Source of the DNA: Olivibacter sp036959255
GTDB lineage: Bacteria; Bacteroidota; Bacteroidia; Sphingobacteriales; Sphingobacteriaceae
Direction: 5' to 3'
Length of the DNA stretch: 64,000 bases
Assembly (NCBI RefSeq): GCF_036959255.1
Contig: NZ_JAWMTI010000002.1
Location: 62,001-126,000 of the forward strand
Below the pieces are notes generated by a model that searched no databases, was not told the DNA's origin, and worked only from the letters and a program-made list of their open reading frames with translations. A program made the position numbers and the translations under genes. Below are positions 42,736 to 51,942 of the stretch, piece by piece (within the stretch, counting starts at the first letter, position 1; each line of letters starts with the position of its first letter).

Positions 42736-43548
42736 CTACTCGATGGTTGTTGCAGCTCGGGTTACGCTATGCGCACTAAAGTACCCCAACACACCCTTAT
42801 TAAAATTTGATGTTGGATTTGCAGGTGCAGCTGACCCGGGATTATTCGATTGAATACCGTTAAAATAAGTGTACACGGCTTGATCAATGCAATGTTGTTC
42901 TACTTCAACATAGTCACCAACCGCTAAGTCTAAATCTTCGTGATATAAATTCCGTTGTACCTTTTTGCCATCATTAAACTTGTCGTTATAGGCAAAAACG
43001 AAATTGGAGGGCTTTCCATTCACGGAAACCAAGTACCTGAAATAATTTTTTTCTCCCGGCGGGTCCTGATAGACTACAGCAACGGTTTTTTCCTCATCGC
43101 CAAAAAAACTATCGGTCACCGTTCCAATGGAGTCAATAGCAATAGGTGGCGGCATGGTAGATGTTGCCTCGTATTGTTCATTTTCGAATGTAACCGTTAA
43201 TTTATAAGTCCGGCCAGGACTCGCTTGGTAGTTATTGATTCGATACCGCCCGGGGCTCACTTCAGAAAAAGTTCGCGCTGCCGAAGATCCCTCTTCCTGA
43301 ATTTTCACGTTGGCACCCGATTGCGGATTATTTGTGCTATTAGACGAGAAAGGAACTGTCTTTGATATATAAACATAATGTGTTGTTTCGCTATTGGAAA
43401 CACCTCCTTCAATCACCAACACTTGATCTGCATCCTTCAATTTGATATCAATAACCTCTTCGCAAGCACTTAGCCCAAGCAAGAGCACGATGAGCAGGAT
43501 AACCCCGCTATAAAACGGCTTATTTTTTCTAGCACTTTCCATTTTCAT
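42736..43548 (-). CDS. DUF4249 lipoprotein, TonB-receptor partner
   Basis: 270 residues (or 268 from the ATG at 43542). Lipoprotein signal ending LLGLSAC followed by EEVIDIKLKDADQVLVIEGGVSN, the hallmark start of DUF4249, then beta-rich Ig-like regions (GANVKIQEEGS, GRTYKLTVTFENEQYEATSTMP). DUF4249 proteins are encoded next to TonB receptors of this subclass and are thought to sit on the outer surface; the substrate is not known. It starts 2 bases after the receptor stop. Confidence 0.9.
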   Translation of the reverse strand: MKMESARKNKPFYSGVILLIVLLLGLSACEEVIDIKLKDADQVLVIEGGVSNSETTHYVYISKTVPFSSNSTNNPQSGANVKIQEEGSSAARTFSEVSPGRYRINNYQASPGRTYKLTVTFENEQYEATSTMPPPIAIDSIGTVTDSFFGDEEKTVAVVYQDPPGEKNYFRYLVSVNGKPSNFVFAYNDKFNDGKKVQRNLYHEDLDLAVGDYVEVEQHCIDQAVYTYFNGIQSNNPGSAAPANPTSNFNKGVLGYFSAHSVTRAATTIE

Positions 43549-43550
43549 GC

Positions 43551-45866
43551 TTAAAATTTAAAATTCCAAGTTACCGACGGTATAATGCCAAACAAGGCAA
43601 CTTTGTATGCTTCGGTAATATTAGCATCGTTTTTATTCTCCCTAAAATCGATAATATAGGCATTTTTACGATTGTAAACATTGTAAAGTCCGAAGGTCCA
43701 GCTCGACTTAAAACGCCCACCCGGTTTTGACTCCAGGGTTGCTCCCAAATCCAATCGATGATAATTAGGCATACGATAACCGTTGCGTTCCGTATAATAC
43801 CACGTAGATTTTCCGCCAATGCTGTATTTTCCACTTGGAAAGGTAACCGCATTACCGGTGTAATAAACAAAAGTTCCGGAGAAGCTCCAACGATCAGAAA
43901 ACTTATACATCCCTACAATCGCTATATTATGAATGCGATCCTGCCTTGCCGCAAACCAGTTGCCATTGTTGACCTCATCGAATCTCCTTTTACTTCTCGA
44001 TAAGGTATAACTAAGCCATCCATTCAATCTACCCGTTCTCTTCTTTAGCAAAAACTCGATCCCATAAGACTTACCCACACCATAAACCAACTCAGCTTCT
44101 ACATGCTCATTCGCCTGTAAATCAGCTGCATTTTTATAATCGATCTGATTTTGCATGTCTTTATAATAAACTTCGGCAGCGAATTCATATTGATCATTAT
44201 CAAAATTTCGATAGTAACCCAATGCACCTTGATCTGCTATTTGGGGTTTTATATTATTGCTACTCAATACCCAAGCATCTGTTGGCAACGAGGAGGTTGT
44301 ATTGGTTAATTGATGTAAGTTTTGTGTATTCCGATTATAAGAAGCTTTCACACTGCTATTTTCATTCAGCATGTAATTGACCGAAAAGCGCGGTTCGGGG
44401 TTCACATAACTCTTCACCAATTTACCGCTTCCGTATATCCTTGTTTGAATGATATCACCCTCTGCATCGTAGGTATTAAATTCGCCCGGCCCCATCAATA
44501 AGAATGAATTTAGTCGAAGCCCATATATAAAACTTAGACGAGCGGTTGGTTTCCATTCATGCGAAATATAAGCGGCTAACTCGTATCCCTGCCTATTTTC
44601 AATCAGCAGAGAATTAATATCCGATTGCGCTGAAGCGTCGATACCTGCAGGCGAGATCTCCTGCCGCATTAAGTTCAAGCCAAAACGTAGATTGCTGTGG
44701 TTACTGGAAAAATAATGAAAATCCTGTTTCAAATTCAGGTTTTGTATACGCGAATTGATTTTCAAATCGTTATTATCGGTGTACACACCAACATTATATT
44801 TAAAATCACTGTAGATCAGGGAAGTATTTGAAAAAAGCCGACTACTGAATACATGATTCCATCGCAGCGTTCCGGTAGCATTGCCCCAGTCAAAATCGAA
44901 ATCACTGGCATAGCCCAACACATCTTTTCCAAAATAACCGGAAAGGTAAAGTGTATTGTTTCGATTCAACTGATAATTAGCCTTTAAATTCAAATCATAA
45001 AAATACAACACACTGTTGTTTACGGAAGTATCGGAGGAAAGCTTCAGAAACAAATCAGCATAGGTACGCCGTCCGCTAAGCATAAAGGATCCTTTTCCTT
45101 TTTTAATGGGCCCCTCCACCTTCAGTCTTGAAGCAATGAGACCTATCCCTCCGTCCATACCAAAGCGTTGGTTATTGCCGTCCAGCATATTCACATCCAA
45201 CACCGATGCCAAGCGCCCGCCATACTGTGCGGGCATCCCCCCTTTATAGAGATTCACATCTTTAATCGCATCTGAGTTGAATGTAGAGAAAAAACCCAGC
45301 AAATGAGAGGCGTTATAAACCATGGCTTCGTCCAATAAAATCAGGTTTTGATCGGTCGTTCCTCCGCGCACAAAAAAACCGCTATTCCCTTCACCTGCAC
45401 TTAACACACCAGGTAGCAATTGAATTGTTTTCAAAACATCGCGTTCCCCGAATAGGACAGGCACATTATTCACCTCCTTGATACTGATTTTGTTAACACC
45501 CATTTGCGGGCTCTCAATCTGCTCTCTACTTGATACCGCATTAATTTCCACTTCCTCTAGCTGGTTGGCCGGAGCTAATGAAAAATCCAGACGAAGATCT
45601 TGATTTAAGTCGACCTCCTGCTCCTGCAACGTGTAGCCCACGGAGGACACCTGAACGGTATAGTTTCCTTTAGGCAAGCTTAGAGAGTAAAAACCATAGG
45701 AATTCGCACTGACGCCGGAAGCGCTTTCCTTCACTTTAATACTGGCACCAATGAGTGTTTCACCACTGGAAGCATCTCTAACGGTTCCACTAAGTGTTAT
45801 TTGTTGGGCGAAGGAAAAGGAAAATAAAAAAAGGAATATGTTGACTAATACAATAAAGGGTTTCAA
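43551..45866 (-). CDS. TonB-dependent receptor with carboxypeptidase-like N-domain
   Basis: 771 residues if the start is the TTG at 45866, giving MKPFIVLVNIFLFLFSFSFA as signal peptide; the frame extends upstream to another TTG at 45950, and there is no in-frame ATG before residue 100. After the signal come a CarboxypepD_reg-like domain (ITLSGTVRDASSGETLIGAS), the plug (LLPGVLSAGEGNSGFFVRGG, NLILLDEAMVYN) and a beta-barrel ending in an aromatic residue (WNFKF). It imports an unknown ligand with the DUF4249 protein. Confidence 0.9.
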   Translation of the reverse strand: MKPFIVLVNIFLFLFSFSFAQQITLSGTVRDASSGETLIGASIKVKESASGVSANSYGFYSLSLPKGNYTVQVSSVGYTLQEQEVDLNQDLRLDFSLAPANQLEEVEINAVSSREQIESPQMGVNKISIKEVNNVPVLFGERDVLKTIQLLPGVLSAGEGNSGFFVRGGTTDQNLILLDEAMVYNASHLLGFFSTFNSDAIKDVNLYKGGMPAQYGGRLASVLDVNMLDGNNQRFGMDGGIGLIASRLKVEGPIKKGKGSFMLSGRRTYADLFLKLSSDTSVNNSVLYFYDLNLKANYQLNRNNTLYLSGYFGKDVLGYASDFDFDWGNATGTLRWNHVFSSRLFSNTSLIYSDFKYNVGVYTDNNDLKINSRIQNLNLKQDFHYFSSNHSNLRFGLNLMRQEISPAGIDASAQSDINSLLIENRQGYELAAYISHEWKPTARLSFIYGLRLNSFLLMGPGEFNTYDAEGDIIQTRIYGSGKLVKSYVNPEPRFSVNYMLNENSSVKASYNRNTQNLHQLTNTTSSLPTDAWVLSSNNIKPQIADQGALGYYRNFDNDQYEFAAEVYYKDMQNQIDYKNAADLQANEHVEAELVYGVGKSYGIEFLLKKRTGRLNGWLSYTLSRSKRRFDEVNNGNWFAARQDRIHNIAIVGMYKFSDRWSFSGTFVYYTGNAVTFPSGKYSIGGKSTWYYTERNGYRMPNYHRLDLGATLESKPGGRFKSSWTFGLYNVYNRKNAYIIDFRENKNDANITEAYKVALFGIIPSVTWNFKF

Positions 45867-45970
45867 GGCCTCTGCGTTTAATATGAATTGATAAGCTTCT
45901 CGTTTTATACTTTTCCATAGACGTAAAAAACCCGGAAATGTTACAAACAAATTACAATTTATTGCGCCCG

Positions 45971-46939
45971 TTAAAACGCATAGCCGATAGAGAGGGAACC
46001 AAACTGGTGTGCGGTGGCTGTGCTTTTAACTTCTTTTGTATTAAACTGAAGATGTGCATCAATGGTTAGCCGTCGATGTGCATAAGTAAATCCGACGACT
46101 TGGCTCAGCATCCACGGTTTAATGCCAAATGTAACGGGCCCCTTTTCATCCAGTAACATCCCCCCTTGTATACTGGCATCGTATAGTCGGTAAAACAACA
46201 TCGGCCGATAGTAAAAATACCGTTCTTTATTGACCACTTCTCCTTTCCGGAATAAGCGACTTCCGGTATATGCCGATTCGTACAAGGCATTGATCTTACC
46301 CAACCTCAGTACAGGACCGATACCGAGAAAAGTTTGATTCAGTCCCAAAGACATGCTCGAATAGAACTGAAGATCCATTTTACCCGAGTTACTCCGTAAC
46401 CATAATCGACTGTAATTTGCACGCAAATCAACCGTAAAATTGCCACGCAACTGATAATCCCAACCACTGATTTCATAAAAACCAAATAAATTATGAAAAC
46501 CTTCCTGCATCTGTTCACCAAATGCACCTTTCCCATATAATCCCGTTTCTATCCCAAGACTTAAATGCGATTCATCTTGATAAAACCGGCCTTGATTTAT
46601 ACTTGCATATAAATAGGCTGTAAACGGTCGATCCATATATTGGATCTCCGTGGAGCCATTGTAGGCATTGTACAACTTGTGTCCGACGGTAATTTCCCAA
46701 ATCTTCTTCTTAACGCTTGTAGCATGGAACGCTTTATTGATCAATTTGCGGTAGTTGAAATCAATGCCATTGGTATAATATTGATCTTGATTAATAAATA
46801 AATAGGCATCATTATCACTATGAATCGACAATTCATGCAATAATTCCGTTTGCGCATGTCCGTCATACGTGGTTAAACATAAAAAAATACACCATCCTAT
46901 TAATAGGAAACGTGTATGGTTGATCGATCGTAAGCTCAT
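45971..46939 (-). CDS. LpxR-like outer membrane lipid A deacylase
   Basis: 322 residues with signal peptide (MSLRSINHTRFLLIGWCIFL..., cleavage after GHA). ELSIHSDNDAYLFINQDQYYTNGIDFNYR is cut here into HSDNDAY and DQYYTNG, both typical of LpxR (DUF2219), a 12-strand barrel that removes the 3'-acyloxyacyl chain of lipid A. The C-terminus is a barrel strand (FGSLSIGYAF). It is on the same strand as the TonB receptor, with 104 bp between the stop here and the receptor's chosen start. Confidence 0.85.
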   Translation of the reverse strand: MSLRSINHTRFLLIGWCIFLCLTTYDGHAQTELLHELSIHSDNDAYLFINQDQYYTNGIDFNYRKLINKAFHATSVKKKIWEITVGHKLYNAYNGSTEIQYMDRPFTAYLYASINQGRFYQDESHLSLGIETGLYGKGAFGEQMQEGFHNLFGFYEISGWDYQLRGNFTVDLRANYSRLWLRSNSGKMDLQFYSSMSLGLNQTFLGIGPVLRLGKINALYESAYTGSRLFRKGEVVNKERYFYYRPMLFYRLYDASIQGGMLLDEKGPVTFGIKPWMLSQVVGFTYAHRRLTIDAHLQFNTKEVKSTATAHQFGSLSIGYAF

Positions 46940-47135
46940 GAAGTCGAGCCAAACTTATACAAATTGAAAATATTAGTCAAGATGAATGAAACAAAGTTGT
47001 TAATGAATTCCTAAATATGACAAAACAACTTCAATTTTCCAGAGATTTTTATATCTTGCGCAAAAACGTTTTAATAGTTAACCGCTGTAAACGAATCAGA
47101 ACTAAAGAACAACAAACAACATTAAGAAGAAACAA

Positions 47136-47849
47136 ATGAAGAAGATTTCACTAAGTATCTGTGCCTGTTTATTTTTGGCCACAGCTACCTTTGCTCAAAA
47201 ACCAAATGCCTTAACCTCGAAAGAGAAGAAAGATGGCTGGGTGCTTCTATTTGACGGCAAATCGACAACAGGATGGCATACCTACCAAAAAGACAAGGCC
47301 TCAGCAGCTTGGTCCGTTAAAGATGGGGCTCTGGTGTTCGATCCAACAGTTGACAAAACGGAGAAGGGCGACTTGGTAACCGATGCGGAATATGAAAATT
47401 ACGATTTGACCATCGAGTGGAAAATAAGCGATGGAGGCAATAGCGGCGTTATTTTCGGCATTCATGAAGATCCAAAGTTTGGAGCAACGTACCAAACAGG
47501 GATAGAAATGCAAGTTTTGGATAATATTAACGCAGGCGACCGATTTATTCCGAATCACTTGGCAGGTTCGTTATATGATTTAATCGGAGGACCGGACGTT
47601 TCCAAACCAAAACCTGTTGGTGAATGGAATCAGGCCCGCGTTTTATATAATAAGGGAGAAATTACTTTATGGTTAAACGGCGTGCAAACTGCTCATGTAA
47701 AAAAGGGTTCGGACGAATGGAATCAATTGATCGCTAAAAGTAAATTCCACGATTGGGAAGATTTCGCTAAATATCCTAAAGGAAAGATCGCCTTACAGGA
47801 TCATGGCAATGTAGTCTCCTATAGAAACATCAAAATCAAGCAATTATAA
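47136..47849 (+). CDS. DUF1080 protein (3-keto-disaccharide hydrolase family)
   Basis: 237 residues with signal peptide (MKKISLSICACLFLATATFA). The DUF1080 jelly roll is complete: DGWVLLFDGKSTTGWHTY, YENYDLTIEWKISDGGNSGVIF, GIEMQVLDN, NQARVLYNKGEITLWLNGVQ, GKIALQDHG and the ending VSYRNIKIKQL. The family includes periplasmic 3-keto-glycoside hydrolases in Bacteroidota. No GMC/Gfo-Idh oxidase is adjacent. It ends with its own terminator hairpin. Confidence 0.93.
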   Translation: MKKISLSICACLFLATATFAQKPNALTSKEKKDGWVLLFDGKSTTGWHTYQKDKASAAWSVKDGALVFDPTVDKTEKGDLVTDAEYENYDLTIEWKISDGGNSGVIFGIHEDPKFGATYQTGIEMQVLDNINAGDRFIPNHLAGSLYDLIGGPDVSKPKPVGEWNQARVLYNKGEITLWLNGVQTAHVKKGSDEWNQLIAKSKFHDWEDFAKYPKGKIALQDHGNVVSYRNIKIKQL

Positions 47850-47876
47850 CAGGGATTACCTTCGGTGAATCCCTGT
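47849..47876 (+). terminator. Hairpin overlapping the DUF1080 stop codon
   Basis: ACAGGGATT (47849-47857) and AATCCCTGT (47868-47876), extended by ACC/GGT, directly after the stop. The T-tract is weak, so termination strength is uncertain. Confidence 0.55.
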
Positions 47877-47929
47877 TGGTCAGTTTCGCCTTTAACATAC
47901 AGATGAAGGTGTTTAGATTAAAAGAACGA

Positions 47930-48027
47930 TTTTTTTGTCACTTTCTTCCGCAGACCACGAAGTAGCTTGAATGTCATTAAAAACGAACAAGTGATGAAAA
48001 AAGTTGATTAAAAAAATCGTTCCTTTT
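47930..48027 (+). mobile_element. 98-bp copy of the inverted-repeat element
   Basis: Left end AAAAGAACGATTTTTTTGTC and reverse complement of the right end AAAAGGAACGATTTTTTTAA are nearly identical. Like the 401-bp copy at 16437, it has CACTTT(C/T)T(T/C)CCGCA inside the left end and AAAAAGTTGATTAA inside the right. The middle is about 300 bp shorter. It sits between DUF1080 and prpB. Confidence 0.65.
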
Positions 48028-48140
48028 ATAAGCGTAAAATTCTTGACAATTATAATTAGCTTATACGCTTCTTAAATAAAATTTGTAACTTGTTTGGCCA
48101 CCTTACTTTGTGTATGGTGGCCAATTTTTTTAAACACTAT

Positions 48141-49028
48141 ATGATGAACAATTCTTCTGCAGGATTACGCTTTAAAGAAGCAATGAAAAGGAATCAACCG
48201 CTACAGATTGCCGGTGCGATCAATGCCAATCATGCTTTACTGGCTACACAGGCGGGCTTTCAAGCATTGTACGTATCTGGGGGCGGAGTAGCTGCAGGCT
48301 CTTTGGGAATTCCTGATTTAGGAATCACGAACTTAGAAGATGTACTGATTGATGTAAACCGGATTACCAATGTTACGGACACGCCCCTTTTGGTAGATGT
48401 GGATACCGGTTTTGGCCCATCGGCTTTTAACGTTGCCCGCACGGTAAAATCACTCATTAAGGCGGGTGCTGCGGCCTTGCATTTAGAAGATCAAGTGGGG
48501 GCCAAACGGTGTGGTCATCGACCTGGCAAAGAGGTGGTAAGTGCAGCGGAGATGACGGATCGGATTAAAGCGGCCGTGGACGCACGCACCGACCCCGATT
48601 TTCTCATTGGTGCGCGAACCGATGCGCTTGCAAGTGAAGGAATTGAAAAAACGTTGGAACGGGTGAAACGCTATCGAGACGCGGGTGCCGACTTTATATT
48701 TGCCGAAGCTGTTCGTGAAATTCATCTCTATGCCGAATTTGCCAATGCAAGTAACCTGCCAATATTAGCCAATATAACCGAATTTGGCATGACGCCCTTA
48801 TGGACCGCTGCCGAACTCGGTGCAGCTGGCGTTCAATTGGTTCTTTATCCTTTATCTGCTTTCCGTGCAGCCAATAAAGCTGCGCTGAAAGTGTATAACC
48901 ACTTGTTAAAAGATGGAACACAGCAAGCGGTTATCGATGATATGCAAACGCGTGAAGAACTTTATCAAAGCATCGGCTATTACGATTTTGAAGCAAAAAT
49001 CGACAATTTATTCAAGAAAGCACCCTAG
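48141..49028 (+). CDS. prpB: Methylisocitrate lyase
   Basis: 295 residues from the first of two adjacent ATGs at 48141. A PEP mutase/isocitrate lyase-superfamily barrel: IAGAINANHALLATQAGF, YVSGGGVAAGSLGIPD, LLVDVDTGFG, and the active-site loop LEDQVGAKRCGHRPGKEVV with the catalytic Cys. It splits 2-methylisocitrate into pyruvate and succinate. First gene of prpB-prpC-prpD. Confidence 0.95.
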   Translation: MMNNSSAGLRFKEAMKRNQPLQIAGAINANHALLATQAGFQALYVSGGGVAAGSLGIPDLGITNLEDVLIDVNRITNVTDTPLLVDVDTGFGPSAFNVARTVKSLIKAGAAALHLEDQVGAKRCGHRPGKEVVSAAEMTDRIKAAVDARTDPDFLIGARTDALASEGIEKTLERVKRYRDAGADFIFAEAVREIHLYAEFANASNLPILANITEFGMTPLWTAAELGAAGVQLVLYPLSAFRAANKAALKVYNHLLKDGTQQAVIDDMQTREELYQSIGYYDFEAKIDNLFKKAP

Positions 49029-49099
49029 CGTGCAATCCGTATTATTATTCGAACAGGGCCGATCCCACCTTATAAGAAAAACATGAAAACCCAATAGTT

Positions 49100-50260
49100 A
49101 TGACAGCAGAGAACCCGCAATTCAAACCAAAAAAATCCGTGGCCTTATCCGGCGTCTTAGCCGGAAATACGGCTTTATCTACTGTAGGACGAAGTGGCAA
49201 CGATCTCCATTATCGGGGCTACGATATTTTAGACCTGGCTGAAGGTGCTACTTTTGAAGAAGTTGCTCATTTACTTATACACGAGAAATTGCCAAACACC
49301 GCTGAACTTACGATCTACAAAGCGAAGTTAAAGGCCTTGCGAGGCTTGCCTATCATTGCAAAAAACATATTGGAGCAGATTCCCGCCGCGGCCCATCCGA
49401 TGGACATTCTACGTACCTATACTTCTCTTTTAGGCACGATATTACCTGAAAAAGACGATCATAACCTAGCGGGTGCCCGCGATATTGCAGATAAGTTAAT
49501 GGCTTCTTATGCCTCTGCCTTGCTCTACTGGTATCACTACTCGCACAATGGCAAACGTATTGAGGTCGAAACAGATGACGACAGTATTGGTGCCCACTTT
49601 TTGCACCTTTTGCACGGCAAAGAGCCAAGTCCATCCTGGATTAAGGCGATGCAGATTTCCTTAAATCTTTATGCCGAGCATGAGTTCAATGCTTCGACCT
49701 TTACGGCGCGCGTCATCACAGGGACCGGATCGGATATTTATTCGGCCATTACAGGTAGTATCGGAGCCTTGCGGGGTCAAAAGCACGGTGGGGCGAATGA
49801 AGTCGCTTATGATATACAGAGTCGGTATGCAGATGCGGATGAAGCTGCTAGTGATATTGAAGGTCGATTAGCGAAAAAAGAGGTGATTATTGGATTTGGT
49901 CACCCAGTCTATACCATAGCCGATCCAAGAAATATCGTCATTAAACGTGTAGCAAAATCCTTGTCAGAAGAAATAGGTGATCTCAAATTGTATAAAATAG
50001 CGGAACGAATCGAAACACTTCTGTGGGAAAAGAAGAAAATGTTCCCCAACCTCGATTGGTTTTCCGCTGTTTCTTACCACATAATGGGTATCCCTACCCT
50101 ATTTTTCACGCCCTTGTTTGTTATTTCACGGGTAAGTGGCTGGAGTGCCCATATTATTGAGCAACGACTGGATGGGAAGATTATCCGTCCAAGCGCCAAT
50201 TATATCGGACCTGAAAACAGGCCTTTTGTACCGCTTGACAAACGGGGAATTGGTTATTAG
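49100..50260 (+). CDS. prpC: 2-methylcitrate synthase
   Basis: 386 residues of the citrate synthase superfamily, short PrpC type. KKSVALSGVLAGNTALSTVG and LHYRGYDILDLAE are the PrpC N-terminus; catalytic residues are in HGGANE and GFGHPVY, ending RPSANYIGP. It condenses propionyl-CoA with oxaloacetate. Its stop codon TAG is the end of the first, degenerate unit of the TTGTTAG array that follows. Confidence 0.95.
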   Translation: MTAENPQFKPKKSVALSGVLAGNTALSTVGRSGNDLHYRGYDILDLAEGATFEEVAHLLIHEKLPNTAELTIYKAKLKALRGLPIIAKNILEQIPAAAHPMDILRTYTSLLGTILPEKDDHNLAGARDIADKLMASYASALLYWYHYSHNGKRIEVETDDDSIGAHFLHLLHGKEPSPSWIKAMQISLNLYAEHEFNASTFTARVITGTGSDIYSAITGSIGALRGQKHGGANEVAYDIQSRYADADEAASDIEGRLAKKEVIIGFGHPVYTIADPRNIVIKRVAKSLSEEIGDLKLYKIAERIETLLWEKKKMFPNLDWFSAVSYHIMGIPTLFFTPLFVISRVSGWSAHIIEQRLDGKIIRPSANYIGPENRPFVPLDKRGIGY

Positions 50261-50375
50261 TTGTTAGTTGTTAGTTGTTAGTTGTTAGTTGTTAGTTGTT
50301 AGTTGTTAGTTGTTAGTTGTTAGTAAAATTTACTTTTTACTTTTTACTTTTTACTTTTTACTTTTTACTTTTTAC
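50254..50375 (+). repeat. Two heptamer tandem arrays between prpC and prpD
   Basis: TTATTAG (50254-50260, containing the prpC stop), then nine perfect TTGTTAG copies (50261-50323), 7 nt, TTTAC, then six perfect TTTTTAC copies (50334-50375). The second array ends 9 bases before the prpD ATG, where a ribosome site would be expected. Confidence 0.95.
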
Positions 50376-50384
50376 TTTAAAAAA

Positions 50385-51836
50385 ATGTCATCTCATTATT
50401 CCAATGAACGCCCACCTGTTGATCAGGTTATTACCGACATCGTCAATTATGTCTTTGATTATAAAATAACGAGTGATCTAGCAATTCAAACCGCCTATCA
50501 TTGTTTCTTAGATACCCTTGGGTGCGGGTTTGAGGCCCTCACCTATCCTGCCTGCACGAAGCTTTTAGGTCCTATTGTAAAGGGTACAGTCGTTCCGAAC
50601 GGTGCGAAAGTACCGGGAACCTCCTATCAGTTGGATCCCGTACGGGCCGCTTTTAATACCGGGACAATTATCAGATGGCTCGACTTTAACGATACTTGGT
50701 TAGCCGCTGAATGGGGGCATCCCTCCGACAATCTAGGGGCTATCCTTTCCGTTACCGACTGGTTAAGTCGAGAGGCTATTGCTTCGGGTAAGTCGCCTTT
50801 CACCATCAACGACCTACTACATGCAATGATTAAAGCACATGAGATACAAGGTATTATCGCCTTAGAAAACTCCTTCAACAAAGTAGGGTTGGATCATGTC
50901 ATCTTGGTTAAATTGGCATCGACTGCAGTTGTTGGGCATCTCTTAGGTTTAAGCAAGGAAGAACTTACAAACGCCATTTCCTTAGCTTTTGTAGATGGAC
51001 AGTCGTTGCGTACCTATCGACATGCTCCTAATACCGGTAGCAGGAAATCATGGGCCGCAGGGGATGCTACCTCGCGAGCAGTGCAATTGGCATTGATTGC
51101 TCGCACCGGTGAAATGGGATATCCTTCTGCCCTTAGCGCCAAAACATGGGGGTTTTATGATGTTCTATTTAAAGGACAGCCATTTAAATTTCAACGCGCT
51201 TACGGTAGTTATGTAATGGAAAATGTTTTATTTAAAATTTCCTACCCTGCGGAGTTTCATGCGCAAACGGCAGTGGAAGCCGCCATGACACTTTTCTATC
51301 AGCTACAGGCGCAAGGAAAAACAGCCGAAGACATCCAGCAGATACAAATTCGCACCCACGAGGCGGCCATCCGTATAATTGACAAATCGGGCCCACTCCA
51401 TAATCCAGCAGATAGGGACCATTGCTTACAGTATATGATTGCCGTGCCACTTTTATTTGGCCGTTTGACCGCAGCAGATTACGAAGATAATATTGCATTG
51501 GATCCCCGAGTAGACGCGCTCCGCAAAAAAATGAGCACCTTAGAAGATCCGCAGTTTACGAAAGATTACCATGATCCCGAAAAACGTTCGATCGCCAATG
51601 CCCTCACCCTTACCTGTGTAGATGGAACCGTATTGGAAGAGGTGCTCGTCGAATACCCAATTGGGCATAAACGACGGAGAGAAGAGGGAATTCCGTTGTT
51701 GCTTGCTAAATATAAAACAAACTTAACGCGAATCTTCGCTAAAAAGCAGCAGGATAAGATTTTGCAGGAATCGCTCGATTTCGAAAAGCTAATCAACTTA
51801 CCGGTTTCCGATTTCGTTGATTTAATTACTTTCTAA
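50385..51836 (+). CDS. prpD: 2-methylcitrate dehydratase
   Basis: 483 residues from the ATG at 50385, the same length as E. coli PrpD. The MmgE/PrpD fold is clear: ALEFL-like core replaced here by AIQTAYHCFLDTLGCGFEAL, then GTIIRWLDFNDTW, EWGHPSDNLGAIL, HAPNTGSRKSWAAGDATSRA and YPAEFHAQTAVEAA. It dehydrates 2-methylcitrate to 2-methylaconitate or methylisocitrate. A TTG-led extension would translate the TTTTTAC repeats and is rejected. No acnD/prpF genes here. Confidence 0.94.
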   Translation: MSSHYSNERPPVDQVITDIVNYVFDYKITSDLAIQTAYHCFLDTLGCGFEALTYPACTKLLGPIVKGTVVPNGAKVPGTSYQLDPVRAAFNTGTIIRWLDFNDTWLAAEWGHPSDNLGAILSVTDWLSREAIASGKSPFTINDLLHAMIKAHEIQGIIALENSFNKVGLDHVILVKLASTAVVGHLLGLSKEELTNAISLAFVDGQSLRTYRHAPNTGSRKSWAAGDATSRAVQLALIARTGEMGYPSALSAKTWGFYDVLFKGQPFKFQRAYGSYVMENVLFKISYPAEFHAQTAVEAAMTLFYQLQAQGKTAEDIQQIQIRTHEAAIRIIDKSGPLHNPADRDHCLQYMIAVPLLFGRLTAADYEDNIALDPRVDALRKKMSTLEDPQFTKDYHDPEKRSIANALTLTCVDGTVLEEVLVEYPIGHKRRREEGIPLLLAKYKTNLTRIFAKKQQDKILQESLDFEKLINLPVSDFVDLITF

Positions 51837-51845
51837 ATCGATGTC

Positions 51846-51921
51846 AGCATTTATAATAAAGTTTTGCCCACGTTGCCTTGGTGTTTACCAAGGTGACGCA
51901 TAGGGACACCAAAAAAATGCT
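51846..51921. repeat. Long imperfect hairpin between convergent genes
   Basis: Outer arms AGCATTT (51846-51852) and AAATGCT (51915-51921); inner stem CGTTGCCTTGGT with ACCAAGGTGACG (two wobble pairs) around a 3-4 nt loop, and CCC/GGG in between. The 76-nt structure separates prpD from the lipoprotein gene on the other strand; it could be a bidirectional terminator or a REP-like unit. Confidence 0.5.
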
Positions 51922-51942
51922 AAAATGAACCCGTTTTACCCC

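Noticed and set aside
50254..50375. CRISPR array or coding repeat
   Set aside because: Units are 7 nt without spacers, and the in-frame peptide (FLLFTFY repeated) arises only from a TTG start upstream of the true prpD ATG.
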